Part shown: one piece after another, positions 55,371 to 63,959 of the stretch
Numbering within the stretch: position 1 is the stretch's first letter
How the letters are laid out: each line of letters opens with the position of its first letter
Assembly: GCA_002421005.1 (NCBI GenBank)
Contig: DIJC01000018.1
Location: 119,120 to 183,119, forward strand
Reading direction: 5' to 3'
DNA: 64,000 nucleotides
Source: Enterobacteriaceae bacterium UBA5654
GTDB taxonomy: Bacteria; Pseudomonadota; Gammaproteobacteria; Enterobacterales; Enterobacteriaceae
Position numbers and translations under genes: made by a program
The notes under the pieces: generated by a model
Databases searched by the model: none
What the model was told of the DNA's origin: nothing
The model's input: the letters and a program-made list of their open reading frames with translations, nothing else

Positions 55371-55968
55371 TTTTCACAACCCGCCCCCGTGGGTGATCTG
55401 TCTCTCTTCGTTCCAGTTTACAAGGCCCGTTAGGGTGAACATACAGTTCATCATGATTCTTCATTCCGGCATTTGAAGCCGGAGACTCAAGACCGGATAG
55501 CATCCTCTTGCTGATAATATTCCCGGTTGTGTTGGTGCACGGTTAGGTAACTGATCAGACCACTGGCTATTTTGCTGGGATCTGCCAAAAATATCGTAAG
55601 GCCGACCCACACAGTGACACAGCCTCTTGATCATAACTAAAGCCTGTTTAACACTCCGCAGAGCCGTTATTCACCAGGCCACGACACAACAGCACGTCAG
55701 AATGGTAAAGATTACCTTATTGAGATCCCTTGGTTTGCAAGGGAAGATGAGTTTAAACCTGTAGACGTACAAGGCCGCAAAGCGCAGGGGACGGACTACG
55801 AGCAAACCGTTACCGACCTGTACACCGAAATACACCGGAAACATAAGATTGCCTGTCTTCGTACCCGTGAATCTAACCTGGCCCTCGCTTCGAGGTTGTG
55901 ACCGTGAAACGGGTTATCTGATGCTGTGCCGCTATTACCAGTCAGACAAGCGCTTTACCTTATCCCCC
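55371..55968. other. Right part of the glyU island: debris
   Basis: About 598 bases without an intact gene. The left part (55371-55640) has no supported ORF. The right part holds a start-less coding remnant (separate entry). The island/core junction lies close to the GH15 stop at 55969. No copy of the tRNA 3' end was found here, so no right attachment site can be named. Confidence 0.45.
55641..55901 (+). pseudogene. Start-less remnant of an unknown protein
   Basis: An open frame after a TAA at 55638 reads NTPQSRYSPGHDTTARQNG, then KDYLIEIPWFAREDEFKPV and TDYEQTVTDLYTEIHRKHK, then a stop at 55899-55901. The composition is strongly protein-like, but there is no start codon or ribosome site. 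I cannot assign a family; in this context it may be the tail of another T6SS cargo or spike gene. Confidence 0.5.
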
Positions 55969-57798
55969 CTACGGTTGCCAGGTTTGTTCTTCGCCGGTCA
56001 TTTTTTTATTCAGATAATAAGCGGCGCTGATTAGCGCCAGATGGGACAGCGCCTGGGGGAAATTGCCCAGCGCGTTGCCCCAGGCGTCGAACTCTTCTGC
56101 GTACAGGCCGAGGTGATTGGCATATTTCAGCATTTTATCGAACTCTTCCCGCGCTTCTTCCAGCCGGTCCGCCCTGGCAAGGCATTCGATATACCAGAAT
56201 GAACAGGCCACAAAATAACCTTCTTCGCCGTGCAGGGAATCTGCTGGCGTCTCGCTGGCAATGTAGCGCCGGACCATTCCGTCACGGACCAGTTTTTGCT
56301 TAATCGCCTCAAGCGTGGAGAGCCAGTCAGGATCTTTGGCGCTGACGAAACGTAGCAGCGGCATCAGCAGCATTGAGCCATCAAGATCGGTGCCGTGACG
56401 GGTGGAGGTAAAATGGCCGAGATCCTCATTCCAGAAATGGGTCCAGATATCTTCGCGAATGGCCTGGCGCACGCTCTCCCAGCGCTGGTACGGCATTGAA
56501 AGCGAGCGCTTGGAGCCGAGACGCAGGGCGCGATCCAGCGCAACCCAACACATCAGCCGGGAATAAAGAAAATGCTCGGCTTCACCGCGCATCTCCCAAA
56601 TTCCCGCGTCAGCGGTATCCCAGATATCACAAACATGATCGACCAGCTTAATCACATGCTCCCAGCCACGATGAGGAATGCCGTCACCGTATTTGGTTGC
56701 CAGATAGAGCGTATCCAGAAGTTCGCCGTAGATATCGAGCTGGTGCTGCTTGTAGGCATCGTTACCAATTCTGACGGGCGTCGAGTTGCAGTAGCCTTTC
56801 AGATGCGTAAGTTCTTTCTCTTCGAGGTCGGTACTACAGTCCATCCGGTACATGACCTGCAACTTATCAGGTTCGAAGCGGCTGTTTTCCATGCAGCCAC
56901 GCACCCAACGACCGAAAGCAGCAACCTCTTCAATGTAGCCCAGTCGGATCAGGGCATAACAGCTAAAGGAGGAATCCCTGATCCACGCGGCGCGGTAATC
57001 CCAGTTGCGCTCGCCGCCGGGCCGTTCCGGCAGGCCAAAGGTCGCAGCTGCGGCAATCGATCCGTAAGATCGTGAACTCAGCACTTTGAGCACCAGCGAA
57101 GAGCGGATCAGAATATCGCGCCAGCGTCCGTGATATTTGTTTTTACCGACCCACTGCTGCCAGAACGTTAAGGTATCGCGCTGTAAACGGATAATATCCG
57201 CCATTTTCCATTCCTGGACCTCCTCACCGCCGAGGACAAAAAACGCTTCTTCCCCGTCGCGCAGAGTGAAAGTGGCATGTAAAAAGCCATCGCTTTGTTG
57301 CAGAGGAACCGAGGCGTGCAGGGAGATTTTTTCATCTTCCGCGCTGGTCCAGACGGCGGATTGATGCTCGATTTCGGCGTCAGGGGCGTCGCGGGCATAA
57401 TCAAAATTCACCCGGCAGCGCAGGGTCAGGCTGGCTTCTCCCTGCGCCATCCGCAGGCGGCGAACGATGCAGGGCAGGGCGGTATGATCTTCTCTGACCG
57501 GCATAAAATCCGTCAACTCCACCACCGCGCCCTCATTCAGCCAGCGGGTTTGCAGCAGGTTGCTGTCCGGCAGGTAAGACTGCACCGCGCGCCACTGTTC
57601 GCCTTCCGGGGCGAGGGTAAAAATGCCCGCGCGCTCATCGTCGAGCAGGGAGACAAAAAGGGAAGGACTATCCAGATTCGGCCAGCAAAAGAAATCAATC
57701 GCGCCGTCAGAGGAGACAAGCGCACAGGTCTGCAGGTCGCCAATAATGCCGTGTTCATCAATCGGCCGTGGCGCGGAGGGGGGCGTTTTTTTCATCAT
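55969..57798 (-). CDS. Glycoside hydrolase family 15 protein (glucoamylase/trehalase-like)
   Basis: In this 609-aa protein, an N-terminal beta domain (IGDLQTCALVSSDGAIDFFCWP at the start) precedes the (alpha/alpha)6 GH15 catalytic domain (about 240-600), with WDYRAAWIRDSSF, GIWEMRGEAEHFLYS (likely catalytic Glu) and EEGYFVACSFWYIECL. There is no signal peptide, so it is cytoplasmic. Bacterial relatives include trehalases and glucoamylases; the substrate cannot be set. Two adjacent ATGs (57798, 57795) exist and neither has a strong ribosome site. A MerR regulator lies 103 bases upstream on the same strand. Confidence 0.88.
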   Translation of the reverse strand: MMKKTPPSAPRPIDEHGIIGDLQTCALVSSDGAIDFFCWPNLDSPSLFVSLLDDERAGIFTLAPEGEQWRAVQSYLPDSNLLQTRWLNEGAVVELTDFMPVREDHTALPCIVRRLRMAQGEASLTLRCRVNFDYARDAPDAEIEHQSAVWTSAEDEKISLHASVPLQQSDGFLHATFTLRDGEEAFFVLGGEEVQEWKMADIIRLQRDTLTFWQQWVGKNKYHGRWRDILIRSSLVLKVLSSRSYGSIAAAATFGLPERPGGERNWDYRAAWIRDSSFSCYALIRLGYIEEVAAFGRWVRGCMENSRFEPDKLQVMYRMDCSTDLEEKELTHLKGYCNSTPVRIGNDAYKQHQLDIYGELLDTLYLATKYGDGIPHRGWEHVIKLVDHVCDIWDTADAGIWEMRGEAEHFLYSRLMCWVALDRALRLGSKRSLSMPYQRWESVRQAIREDIWTHFWNEDLGHFTSTRHGTDLDGSMLLMPLLRFVSAKDPDWLSTLEAIKQKLVRDGMVRRYIASETPADSLHGEEGYFVACSFWYIECLARADRLEEAREEFDKMLKYANHLGLYAEEFDAWGNALGNFPQALSHLALISAAYYLNKKMTGEEQTWQP

Positions 57799-57901
57799 AT
57801 GATGATGAGCTTAGTACAGCGGGTAAGAATTAAACAAGGCGGTGGGAAACTTCCCGCTGGCGGGTGGCAACGCGGGAAGAGAAAATACCTGCGCCAGAGG
57901 C

Positions 57902-58648
57902 TTAGCTGTGGCGCACTACCGTGCGGTCCGGGCCACAAAGCATGACCGGTTTACCGGCACCGATGCTATGACTGAAATGCTGTTGCATATCAATGCTGAT
58001 ACCCGCGCCGCACCACATTAAATGATGCTCGTGTCGGTTACTTACCGTAGCTGGCGCGTTGCTGACGCTGGGCGATACTTCGACGCAAAATCCCTGTCCG
58101 CTCAGGCGGATAGCTTCCAGCCAGATCTCGTTGTCGTCTTTCACGCTGATCGCTTCGAGAAAAAGCGGAATATTGCCGCTGCGACCGGACATGCGCGTCA
58201 GCGTGTCTGCCCGCTGAACCACACATTGATGAAAACGTTGCAGGCGACGGCAGGCACCCTGGCGGGTATCCTTCTGTAGCCAGAGATTAGCCGGGCGCAG
58301 CAGGGAGTTAATCATATCGTCGCTGCTGTAATCGCGAACGATACCTCTGACATAGCGGATTAGCGCCCGGTCGGAGCCAAATTCCAGCAGCCAGAGCAGT
58401 TCACCCTTAAGCGCCGTCCAGCCAAAAGAACGCACCGGGCTGCCGGACTGGTGACTGTCACGGATTTCGCTCAGCGTAGCGCCACGCGCGGTCTGTGATT
58501 TTACGTTGCGAATATCCTCAAGCTGGGTTTCATTCCAGCCTTCGGTGAAATCGCCAGCGCTAATTAGCCCGTAACGATGCCAGCGATAAAGATTCGCAGG
58601 ATGGATTCCGGTGATTGTGCATATATGATCGGTGGAGAGATGTTTCAT
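57902..58648 (-). CDS. MerR-family regulator (MlrA/BluR-like architecture)
   Basis: In this 248-aa protein, an N-terminal MerR helix-turn-helix (CTITGIHPANLYRWHRYGLI, about 9-28) is followed by a long C-terminal region with helical and sensory parts. The size and layout resemble MlrA and BluR of E. coli, but the sequence is clearly different and no cofactor motif is seen. I chose ATG 58648 with AGGGGG five bases upstream. It lies upstream of the GH15 gene on the same strand and may control it. Confidence 0.75.
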   Translation of the reverse strand: MKHLSTDHICTITGIHPANLYRWHRYGLISAGDFTEGWNETQLEDIRNVKSQTARGATLSEIRDSHQSGSPVRSFGWTALKGELLWLLEFGSDRALIRYVRGIVRDYSSDDMINSLLRPANLWLQKDTRQGACRRLQRFHQCVVQRADTLTRMSGRSGNIPLFLEAISVKDDNEIWLEAIRLSGQGFCVEVSPSVSNAPATVSNRHEHHLMWCGAGISIDMQQHFSHSIGAGKPVMLCGPDRTVVRHS

Positions 58649-58889
58649 AGAAGCCCCCTTAAAAGGGATGCCACTGGAGGATCCCAATGACTGTGAGCCA
58701 TTATGGACGGGTCGCTTTAAAATTAATACAGTGAATTATGCTGATTACAAAACTTCACGCGGCTTTTTACTATTAAAATGAGTTAAATCAGGTGAATATG
58801 ACAATATAATGAAAAGCGGAAAACGTTATTATTATAAATAATATTGTTATTGCGCTGTTTTGCCAGTCATTTCATTAAGGTTATTTTTC

Positions 58890-58920
58890 TTCCCCCGGCC
58901 TCATTCCGCTGCCGGGGGAA
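58890..58920. terminator. GC-rich hairpin downstream of yqeG
   Basis: TTCCCCCGGC/GCCGGGGGAA forms a 10-bp stem with an 11-base loop, in AT-rich flanks that extend the pairing. It lies 17 bases after the yqeG stop on the minus strand. There is no clean T tract. Confidence 0.55.
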
Positions 58921-58936
58921 AAATTCCCTCACGCTT

Positions 58937-60166
58937 TTAACTAAAAAACATCACCGAAACGCAAAGTAAACCTACCGTCAGCGTAATCAGATTCGACAGC
59001 GAGCGCCAGGGTTTAAGCGCGGGAATGAGATAAGTTGAGAGTGTCGGCATAATAAACAGGATGATCGCAATCAACGGGCCGCTGATCGCGTAAATCATTG
59101 AAATGGCGTTAGGATTGATGCAGCAGATGATAAACGTCGTGACGGATATCAGGAAAATAGACAGCGCGCGATGCCATGAGCGGCTTTTTTTGACCCCCAC
59201 TGAATCCAGAGCCGATTTTACTATCTCCGTCGCCCCTTCAATCACCCCAAAATAGGTGCCGAGAAAAGATTTTGACATCGCCACTACCGCCACAATGACA
59301 CCGGAAATAGCCAGCCAGGCGGGCGCATGAGGCATCATCGACAATGCCGACAGGATAGTGACGCCTTGCTCCTTCGCGGACTCGATATATACCGATGGAA
59401 TGGACAGCAGGCAGCTAAAGACAAAGAACATCACGCTCAGGCAAATCACCAGATACGCCACTTTCATAATTTTTTTGCATTTACCCATGGCCTGCTCGCC
59501 ATATTTTTCGCGTCTGTCTACGGCAAACGTGGAAATAATTGGCGTATGGCTAAAAGCAAAAACCATCACGGGGATTGAAAGCCAGACCTGATGCAGCGTA
59601 TGGCCATCAAACGCCATCTGGCTGGTCAGGTAAGCGGGCTGCCAGCTGGCGGTCAGGTACAGCGAAAGAAACAGAAAATAGGCAATCAGCGGAAAGACCA
59701 GCAGACCCATCACCCGGATAGTCGCATGGCGGCCCATCAGAAAAATCAGGTTCAGCACGATGACCACGCCCAGGCTGACCAGCATCCGAATGTTAGCGGT
59801 GATCTCGCGGTATTTAGCAATCTGTTCGCTCACCGAATTGGTGATTGCCACCGCATAGATCAGCACGACCACGAAAAAAGCGACGAAATAGAGGCTGGTG
59901 ATCAGATTGCCGACTTTTTTGCCGTAATAGTGAGTCACCGCGCCGGTAATGCCTTCTCCGGCGGGCGTCGGCGCGGAGAGAATAAACTGGCACAGGGCTT
60001 TGTGCGGCCAGTAAGTCAGAGGATAAGCCACCAGCGCCGTTAACAGCAGCACGATTGCGCCTGCCGACCCCAGTTGGATGGGAAGAAAAAGCGTTCCGGC
60101 ACCCACGGCCGTCCCGTACAGAGCAAAACTCCAGAGAGTCTCTTCTTTCGACCAAATTTTCGACAT
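58937..60166 (-). CDS. yqeG: YqeG, amino-acid transporter (serine/threonine permease family)
   Basis: This 409-aa protein is the same length as E. coli YqeG, with about 11 membrane helices. The family start TLWSFALYGTAVGAGTLFLP and the loop GREATIRVMG-like (GRHATIRVMG) are visible. It is in the SdaC/TdcC/YhaO group of proton symporters; E. coli YqeG has been reported to carry serine. It is divergent from yqeF across a 220-bp region with a CRP-like site. The ribosome site is weak. Confidence 0.93.
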   Translation of the reverse strand: MSKIWSKEETLWSFALYGTAVGAGTLFLPIQLGSAGAIVLLLTALVAYPLTYWPHKALCQFILSAPTPAGEGITGAVTHYYGKKVGNLITSLYFVAFFVVVLIYAVAITNSVSEQIAKYREITANIRMLVSLGVVIVLNLIFLMGRHATIRVMGLLVFPLIAYFLFLSLYLTASWQPAYLTSQMAFDGHTLHQVWLSIPVMVFAFSHTPIISTFAVDRREKYGEQAMGKCKKIMKVAYLVICLSVMFFVFSCLLSIPSVYIESAKEQGVTILSALSMMPHAPAWLAISGVIVAVVAMSKSFLGTYFGVIEGATEIVKSALDSVGVKKSRSWHRALSIFLISVTTFIICCINPNAISMIYAISGPLIAIILFIMPTLSTYLIPALKPWRSLSNLITLTVGLLCVSVMFFS

Positions 60167-60297
60167 CAGTTAAATTTTAATACCAGATAATCAATAAAAA
60201 GTAGCGCAATTTACCATAAATTTGCCCCGGTCGGGCGTATTGACAGGGGCCGGTTAAGGCGATTCTGACGATGATTTGCATTGATGTAACAATCTAT

Positions 60298-60313
60298 TGT
60301 GATAAATCTCACT
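60298..60313. promoter_or_regulatory. Candidate CRP site in the yqeG/yqeF divergent region
   Basis: TGTGA-TAAATC-TCACT matches nine of ten half-site positions. It is 74 bases upstream of yqeF and 132 bases upstream of yqeG, so it could serve either gene. Confidence 0.6.
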
Positions 60314-60386
60314 TATTTTAAACAATTAAGAAAAGAGAAAATAACAATGCACTACTATAGCGAGGGTTATTTTCGCAGAGGTAGTC

Positions 60387-61577
60387 ATGAAAGAGGTTGT
60401 CATCGTCGGCGCCGTGCGCACGCCTATCGGCTGTTTCCAGGGCGCGCTGTCGCGTCTTACCGCTGTAGATCTGGGCAGCACGGTAGTTAAAGCGCTGGTC
60501 GAACGTACCGGCCTTCAGCCGCATATGGTGGATGAAGTGATTTTCGGCCAGGTGCTGACCGCCGGGGCGGGGCAAAATCCGGCCCGCCAGTCGGCGCTGA
60601 ACGGTGGCCTGCCGAATACGATCTCCGCCATTACCATTAATGACGTCTGCGGCTCCGGGCTGAAGGCGCTGCATCTGGCAACCCAGGCCATTCAGTGTGG
60701 CGAGGCCGACGTAGTGATTGCCGGAGGCCAGGAAAACATGAGCCGTGCGCCGCACGTTTTAACCGACAGTCGGACCGGGGCGCAATTAGGCAACAGCCAG
60801 CTTATCGACAGCCTGGTGCATGACGGCCTGTGGGACGCGTTTAACGATTACCACATGGGCGTGACGGCGGAAAATCTGGCGCGTGAATACGGCATCAGCC
60901 GCGAACTTCAGGATGACTGGGCGTTAAGCTCACAGCATAAAGCGCGTCTGGCTATTGATTCCGGGCGCTTTAAAGACGAAATCGTCCCGGTGGCTACCGT
61001 GCGCGCGGATGGCGTCAGCCAGATTGTCGATACCGATGAACAGCCGCGCACCGATGCCAGCGCGGAAAATCTCGCCCAACTGGTCCCGGCGTTTGACCGC
61101 GCCGGTTCCGTCACCGCAGGCAACGCCTCGTCGATTAACGACGGCGCGGCGGCCGTAATGATGATGAGTGAAGCGAAAGCGCAGGCGCTGAATCTGCCTG
61201 TTCTGGCGCGTATCCGGGCTTTTGCCAGTGTCGGGGTCGATCCGGCCCTGATGGGGATTGCCCCGGTGTATGCCACCCGCCGCTGTCTGGAAAGAGCGGG
61301 CTGGGCGCTGGAAGACGTCGATTTGCTGGAGGTAAACGAAGCCTTTGCCGCGCAGGCGATTTCCGTCGGTAAGATGCTGGAGTGGGACGCCCGCCGGGTC
61401 AACGTCAACGGTGGTGCTATCGCCCTGGGCCATCCCATCGGCGCGTCGGGATGCCGCATTCTGGTGTCGCTGGTGCATGAGATGATCAAGCGCCAGTCCC
61501 GCCGGGGCGTGGCAACGCTGTGTATTGGCGGCGGGCAAGGCGTGGCGCTGGCGATTGAGCGGGACTCGCCGCCATAA
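60387..61577 (+). CDS. yqeF: YqeF, acetyl-CoA acetyltransferase (thiolase)
   Basis: This 396-aa thiolase condenses two acetyl-CoA or cleaves acetoacetyl-CoA. The nucleophilic Cys is in NDVCGSGLKALH near residue 88, with the C-terminal GGAIALGHPIGASGCR (His) and CIGGGQGVA (second Cys). It is slightly longer than E. coli YqeF (393). AGAGG precedes the ATG. A terminator in the opposite orientation overlaps its stop codon. Confidence 0.95.
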   Translation: MKEVVIVGAVRTPIGCFQGALSRLTAVDLGSTVVKALVERTGLQPHMVDEVIFGQVLTAGAGQNPARQSALNGGLPNTISAITINDVCGSGLKALHLATQAIQCGEADVVIAGGQENMSRAPHVLTDSRTGAQLGNSQLIDSLVHDGLWDAFNDYHMGVTAENLAREYGISRELQDDWALSSQHKARLAIDSGRFKDEIVPVATVRADGVSQIVDTDEQPRTDASAENLAQLVPAFDRAGSVTAGNASSINDGAAAVMMMSEAKAQALNLPVLARIRAFASVGVDPALMGIAPVYATRRCLERAGWALEDVDLLEVNEAFAAQAISVGKMLEWDARRVNVNGGAIALGHPIGASGCRILVSLVHEMIKRQSRRGVATLCIGGGQGVALAIERDSPP

Positions 61578-61600
61578 AAAAAGCCCTCAGCAAAGAGGGC
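61576..61600 (-). terminator. Intrinsic terminator on the minus strand, at the yqeF stop
   Basis: Read on the minus strand, GCCCTC-N6-GAGGGC is followed by seven T residues. On the plus strand it is followed by AAAGG only. Its polarity indicates a minus-strand transcript arriving from the yqeF-kduI gap, where no recognised gene lies. Confidence 0.75.
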
Positions 61601-61690
61601 AAAGGCCAGTTACAGAAATAGTTATTCAGGAGGATGTCGTCTTCATTCAGGCGATGGTGTGTCCTGCTTTGAAAACATGAACGCAATTTA

Positions 61691-61710
61691 TCAAAACATT
61701 GTTTCATATT
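61691..61710. promoter_or_regulatory. KdgR-like box 1
   Basis: AAAACATTGTTTCAT matches the KdgR consensus core AAACATTGTTTCAT. It is about 350 bases upstream of kduI, far for that gene but close to the end of a possible minus-strand transcript. Confidence 0.6.
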
Positions 61711-61937
61711 GTGTGACGCTTCGCCCATTTCCCACCAAAACCCTGCCATCCCCTTTTATCCAATGCCTGTTGATACCGCCGTCTTTAATTTCATACCGTT
61801 TTTTATCCGTTGCGCGATCTTTTTCAAAGATGCATTTAACGTTTTGTAATCTATCATTTTTACCAGGATCTCCCGTGCGCATTTCTGCCCCATTCGTGAT
61901 CCCCTCTGCATTTTTACCATTTTAATGCAAAAAAATT

Positions 61938-61952
61938 GAAACATCGTTTTAT
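61938..61952. promoter_or_regulatory. KdgR-like box 2
   Basis: GAAACATCGTTTTAT in an A-rich flank resembles the KdgR operator. KdgR represses kdu genes until 2-keto-3-deoxygluconate accumulates. It lies 110 bases upstream of the kduI start. Confidence 0.6.
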
Positions 61953-61959
61953 TCATAAT

Positions 61960-61974
61960 TGAAAACCTGTTTCA
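61960..61974. promoter_or_regulatory. KdgR-like dyad 3
   Basis: TGAAAACCTGTTTCA is a symmetric TGAAA/TTTCA dyad immediately downstream of box 2. It may be a second half of the kduI operator region. Confidence 0.4.
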
Positions 61975-62062
61975 GGCGGGATAAGATGATTCTATCGACA
62001 GAGCGGAACTGAATTTCGCTTTCGTAACGTTATCGCAGACGCATTTTTCTTTGGAGGTTGAT

Positions 62063-62899
62063 GTGGACGTCAGACAAAGTATCCACAGCGCGCATGCCAA
62101 AAGCCTTGATACCCAGGGGCTGCGCGGTGAATTTTTGATTGAAAAAGTATTTGTAGCCGATGAATACACAATGGTTTACAGCCACATCGACCGTATCATC
62201 GTGGGCGGAATTATGCCGGTCGCTAAAACGGTCTCCGTGGGCGGTGAAGTAGGCAAACAGCTTGGCGTCAGCTATTTTCTGGAGCGCCGCGAGTTGGGGG
62301 TGATCAATATTGGCGGCCCCGGCACGATTACCGTTGATGGCACCTGCCATGAAATCGGCCATCGCGACGCGCTGTACGTCGGCAAAGGCGCGAAAGAAGT
62401 GGTTTTCGCCAGCATTGATGCCAGCAAACCGGCGAAGTTCTACTACAACTGCGCCCCGGCGCACACGGCGTATCCGACCAAAAAAGTGACGCCAGCGGAC
62501 GTTTCCCCGGTCACGCTGGGAGATAACCTCACCAGCAACCGCCGCACCATCAATAAATACTTCATCCCGGACGTGCTGGAAACGTGCCAGCTCAGCATGG
62601 GCCTGACCGAACTGGCGCCGGGCAATCTGTGGAACACCATGCCGTGCCATACCCATGAGCGCCGGATGGAAGTGTATTTCTATTTCAATATGGACGAAGA
62701 CACCTGCGTATTCCACATGATGGGACAGCCGCAGGAGACGCGCCATATCGTGATGCAAAACGAGCAGGCGGTGATTTCACCGAGCTGGTCTATTCACTCA
62801 GGCGTCGGGACCAAAGCCTACACCTTCATCTGGGGGATGGTGGGCGAGAACCAGGTCTTTGATGACATGGACCACGTAGCCGTTAAAGATCTGCGCTAG
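62063..62899 (+). CDS. kduI: 5-keto-4-deoxyuronate isomerase
   Basis: This 278-aa cupin-type zinc isomerase of pectin and hexuronate breakdown converts 5-keto-4-deoxyuronate to 2,5-diketo-3-deoxygluconate. MPCHTHERRMEVYFYFN holds the metal-binding His and Glu residues. I chose GTG 62063, with GGAGG five bases upstream, because it gives the exact E. coli length; the TTG at 62051 is the alternative. kduD follows after 64 bases. Confidence 0.96.
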   Translation: MDVRQSIHSAHAKSLDTQGLRGEFLIEKVFVADEYTMVYSHIDRIIVGGIMPVAKTVSVGGEVGKQLGVSYFLERRELGVINIGGPGTITVDGTCHEIGHRDALYVGKGAKEVVFASIDASKPAKFYYNCAPAHTAYPTKKVTPADVSPVTLGDNLTSNRRTINKYFIPDVLETCQLSMGLTELAPGNLWNTMPCHTHERRMEVYFYFNMDEDTCVFHMMGQPQETRHIVMQNEQAVISPSWSIHSGVGTKAYTFIWGMVGENQVFDDMDHVAVKDLR

Positions 62900-62963
62900 G
62901 CGCGATCGGCATCATTAAAACCATGCCTGTCGTGACAGGCGCTGAAAGATTAAGGAACACAAA

Positions 62964-63725
62964 ATGATTCTGGATGCATTTTCTCTTCAAGGTAAAGTTG
63001 CGGTGGTATCGGGTTGCGATACCGGTCTGGGGCAGGGGATGGCGCTGGGTCTGGCGGAAGCCGGATGCGATATCGTCGGCATCAATATCGTCGAGCCGAC
63101 CGAAACCATCGAGCGTGTCACCGCGCTGGGCCGCCGTTTTCTCAGCCTCACCGCCGACCTGCGCCAGATCGACGGTATCCCGGCGCTGCTGGAACGTGCG
63201 GTCGGCGAGTTTGGGCATATTGATATTCTGGTGAATAACGCCGGGCTGATCCGCCGTGAAGACGCGATCGACTTCAGCGAAAAAGACTGGGATGACGTGA
63301 TGAACCTGAACATCAAGAGCGTATTCTTTATGTCCCAGGCGGCGGCGAAACACTTTATCGCCCAGGGCAACGGCGGCAAAATTATCAACATCGCCTCTAT
63401 GCTTTCCTTCCAGGGCGGCATTCGCGTGCCTTCCTACACCGCCTCGAAAAGCGGCGTAATGGGCATTACCCGCCTGATGGCGAACGAATGGGCGAAGCAC
63501 AATATCAATGTGAACGCTATCGCACCGGGTTACATGGCGACCAATAACACCCAGCAACTGCGTGCGGATGAACAGCGCAGCGCCGAAATCCTCGATCGTA
63601 TCCCGGCTGGCCGCTGGGGTCTGCCGAGCGATCTGATGGGGCCGATCGTCTTCCTGGCATCCGGCGCATCGGATTACATTAACGGCTATACCATTGCGGT
63701 CGACGGCGGCTGGCTGGCGCGTTAA
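62964..63725 (+). CDS. kduD: 2-dehydro-3-deoxy-D-gluconate 5-dehydrogenase
   Basis: This 253-aa SDR catalyses the step after KduI, reducing 2,5-diketo-3-deoxygluconate to 2-keto-3-deoxygluconate with NADH. The nucleotide-binding SGCDTGLGQGMALG, NNAG near residue 90 and catalytic YTASK near residue 159 are visible. AAGGA precedes the ATG. It ends the kduID operon and is followed by a strong terminator. Confidence 0.97.
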   Translation: MILDAFSLQGKVAVVSGCDTGLGQGMALGLAEAGCDIVGINIVEPTETIERVTALGRRFLSLTADLRQIDGIPALLERAVGEFGHIDILVNNAGLIRREDAIDFSEKDWDDVMNLNIKSVFFMSQAAAKHFIAQGNGGKIINIASMLSFQGGIRVPSYTASKSGVMGITRLMANEWAKHNINVNAIAPGYMATNNTQQLRADEQRSAEILDRIPAGRWGLPSDLMGPIVFLASGASDYINGYTIAVDGGWLAR

Positions 63726-63748
63726 TAGCTCTGCTCGTTGCGTAGAAA

Positions 63749-63774
63749 AACCTGCCGCCCGGCAGGTTTTTTTT
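63749..63774 (+). terminator. Intrinsic terminator of kduID
   Basis: AACCTGCC/GGCAGGTT is a perfect 8-bp stem with a GCCC loop and is followed by six further T residues. Confidence 0.92.
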
Positions 63775-63923
63775 CGTCCGCAGACGAATACGTCACGCTG
63801 GAGCATATCGAACTCCCTCTGAGGCCGGGGAGAAACGGTGGGATATCGGGTGCTGAGTAGCGTTGGGATATGGGTTTCTCCCGCAAAGGAGAGAGTAAAT
63901 ATGTGGCTGAGAGGGCGCGTTTT

Positions 63924-63959
63924 CCCCCTCACCCTAACCCTCTCCCTAAGGGAGAGGGA
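63924..63959. repeat. Intergenic palindromic repeat (CCCTCACCCTAACCCTCTCCC type)
   Basis: A CCCTCACCCTAA lead is followed by a perfect 9-bp hairpin CCCTCTCCC/GGGAGAGGG with a TAA loop. This element is widespread in enterobacterial intergenic DNA and is related to the copy between gcvH and gcvP. The remaining DNA from 63775 to the window end holds no gene I can support. Confidence 0.8.

Larger units (their letters stand above)
61601..62062. other. yqeF-kduI intergenic region
   Basis: This AT-rich region of about 460 bases holds three KdgR-like boxes and the kduI promoter. On the minus strand two overlapping frames (61756-61956 and 61691-61882), shifted relative to each other, could be a frameshifted small gene that ends before the minus-strand terminator, or chance. 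I cannot support a protein. Confidence 0.45.

Noticed and set aside
55300..55503. A 67-codon minus-strand frame over the hcp terminator (reads GMKNHDELYVHPNG)
   Set aside because: It is protein-like in places but runs through the hcp tail and its terminator, with no ribosome site; not enough to call a gene.
50720..55968. Direct repeat of the tRNA-Gly 3' end as a right attachment site
   Set aside because: I looked for TTCGCCCGCTCCA-like sequence near the right end and found none, and there is no integrase gene; the island cannot be delimited as an integrative element.
62883..63932. A 349-codon minus-strand open frame over kduD
   Set aside because: It lies opposite kduD and has no family features; the plus-strand SDR is unambiguous.
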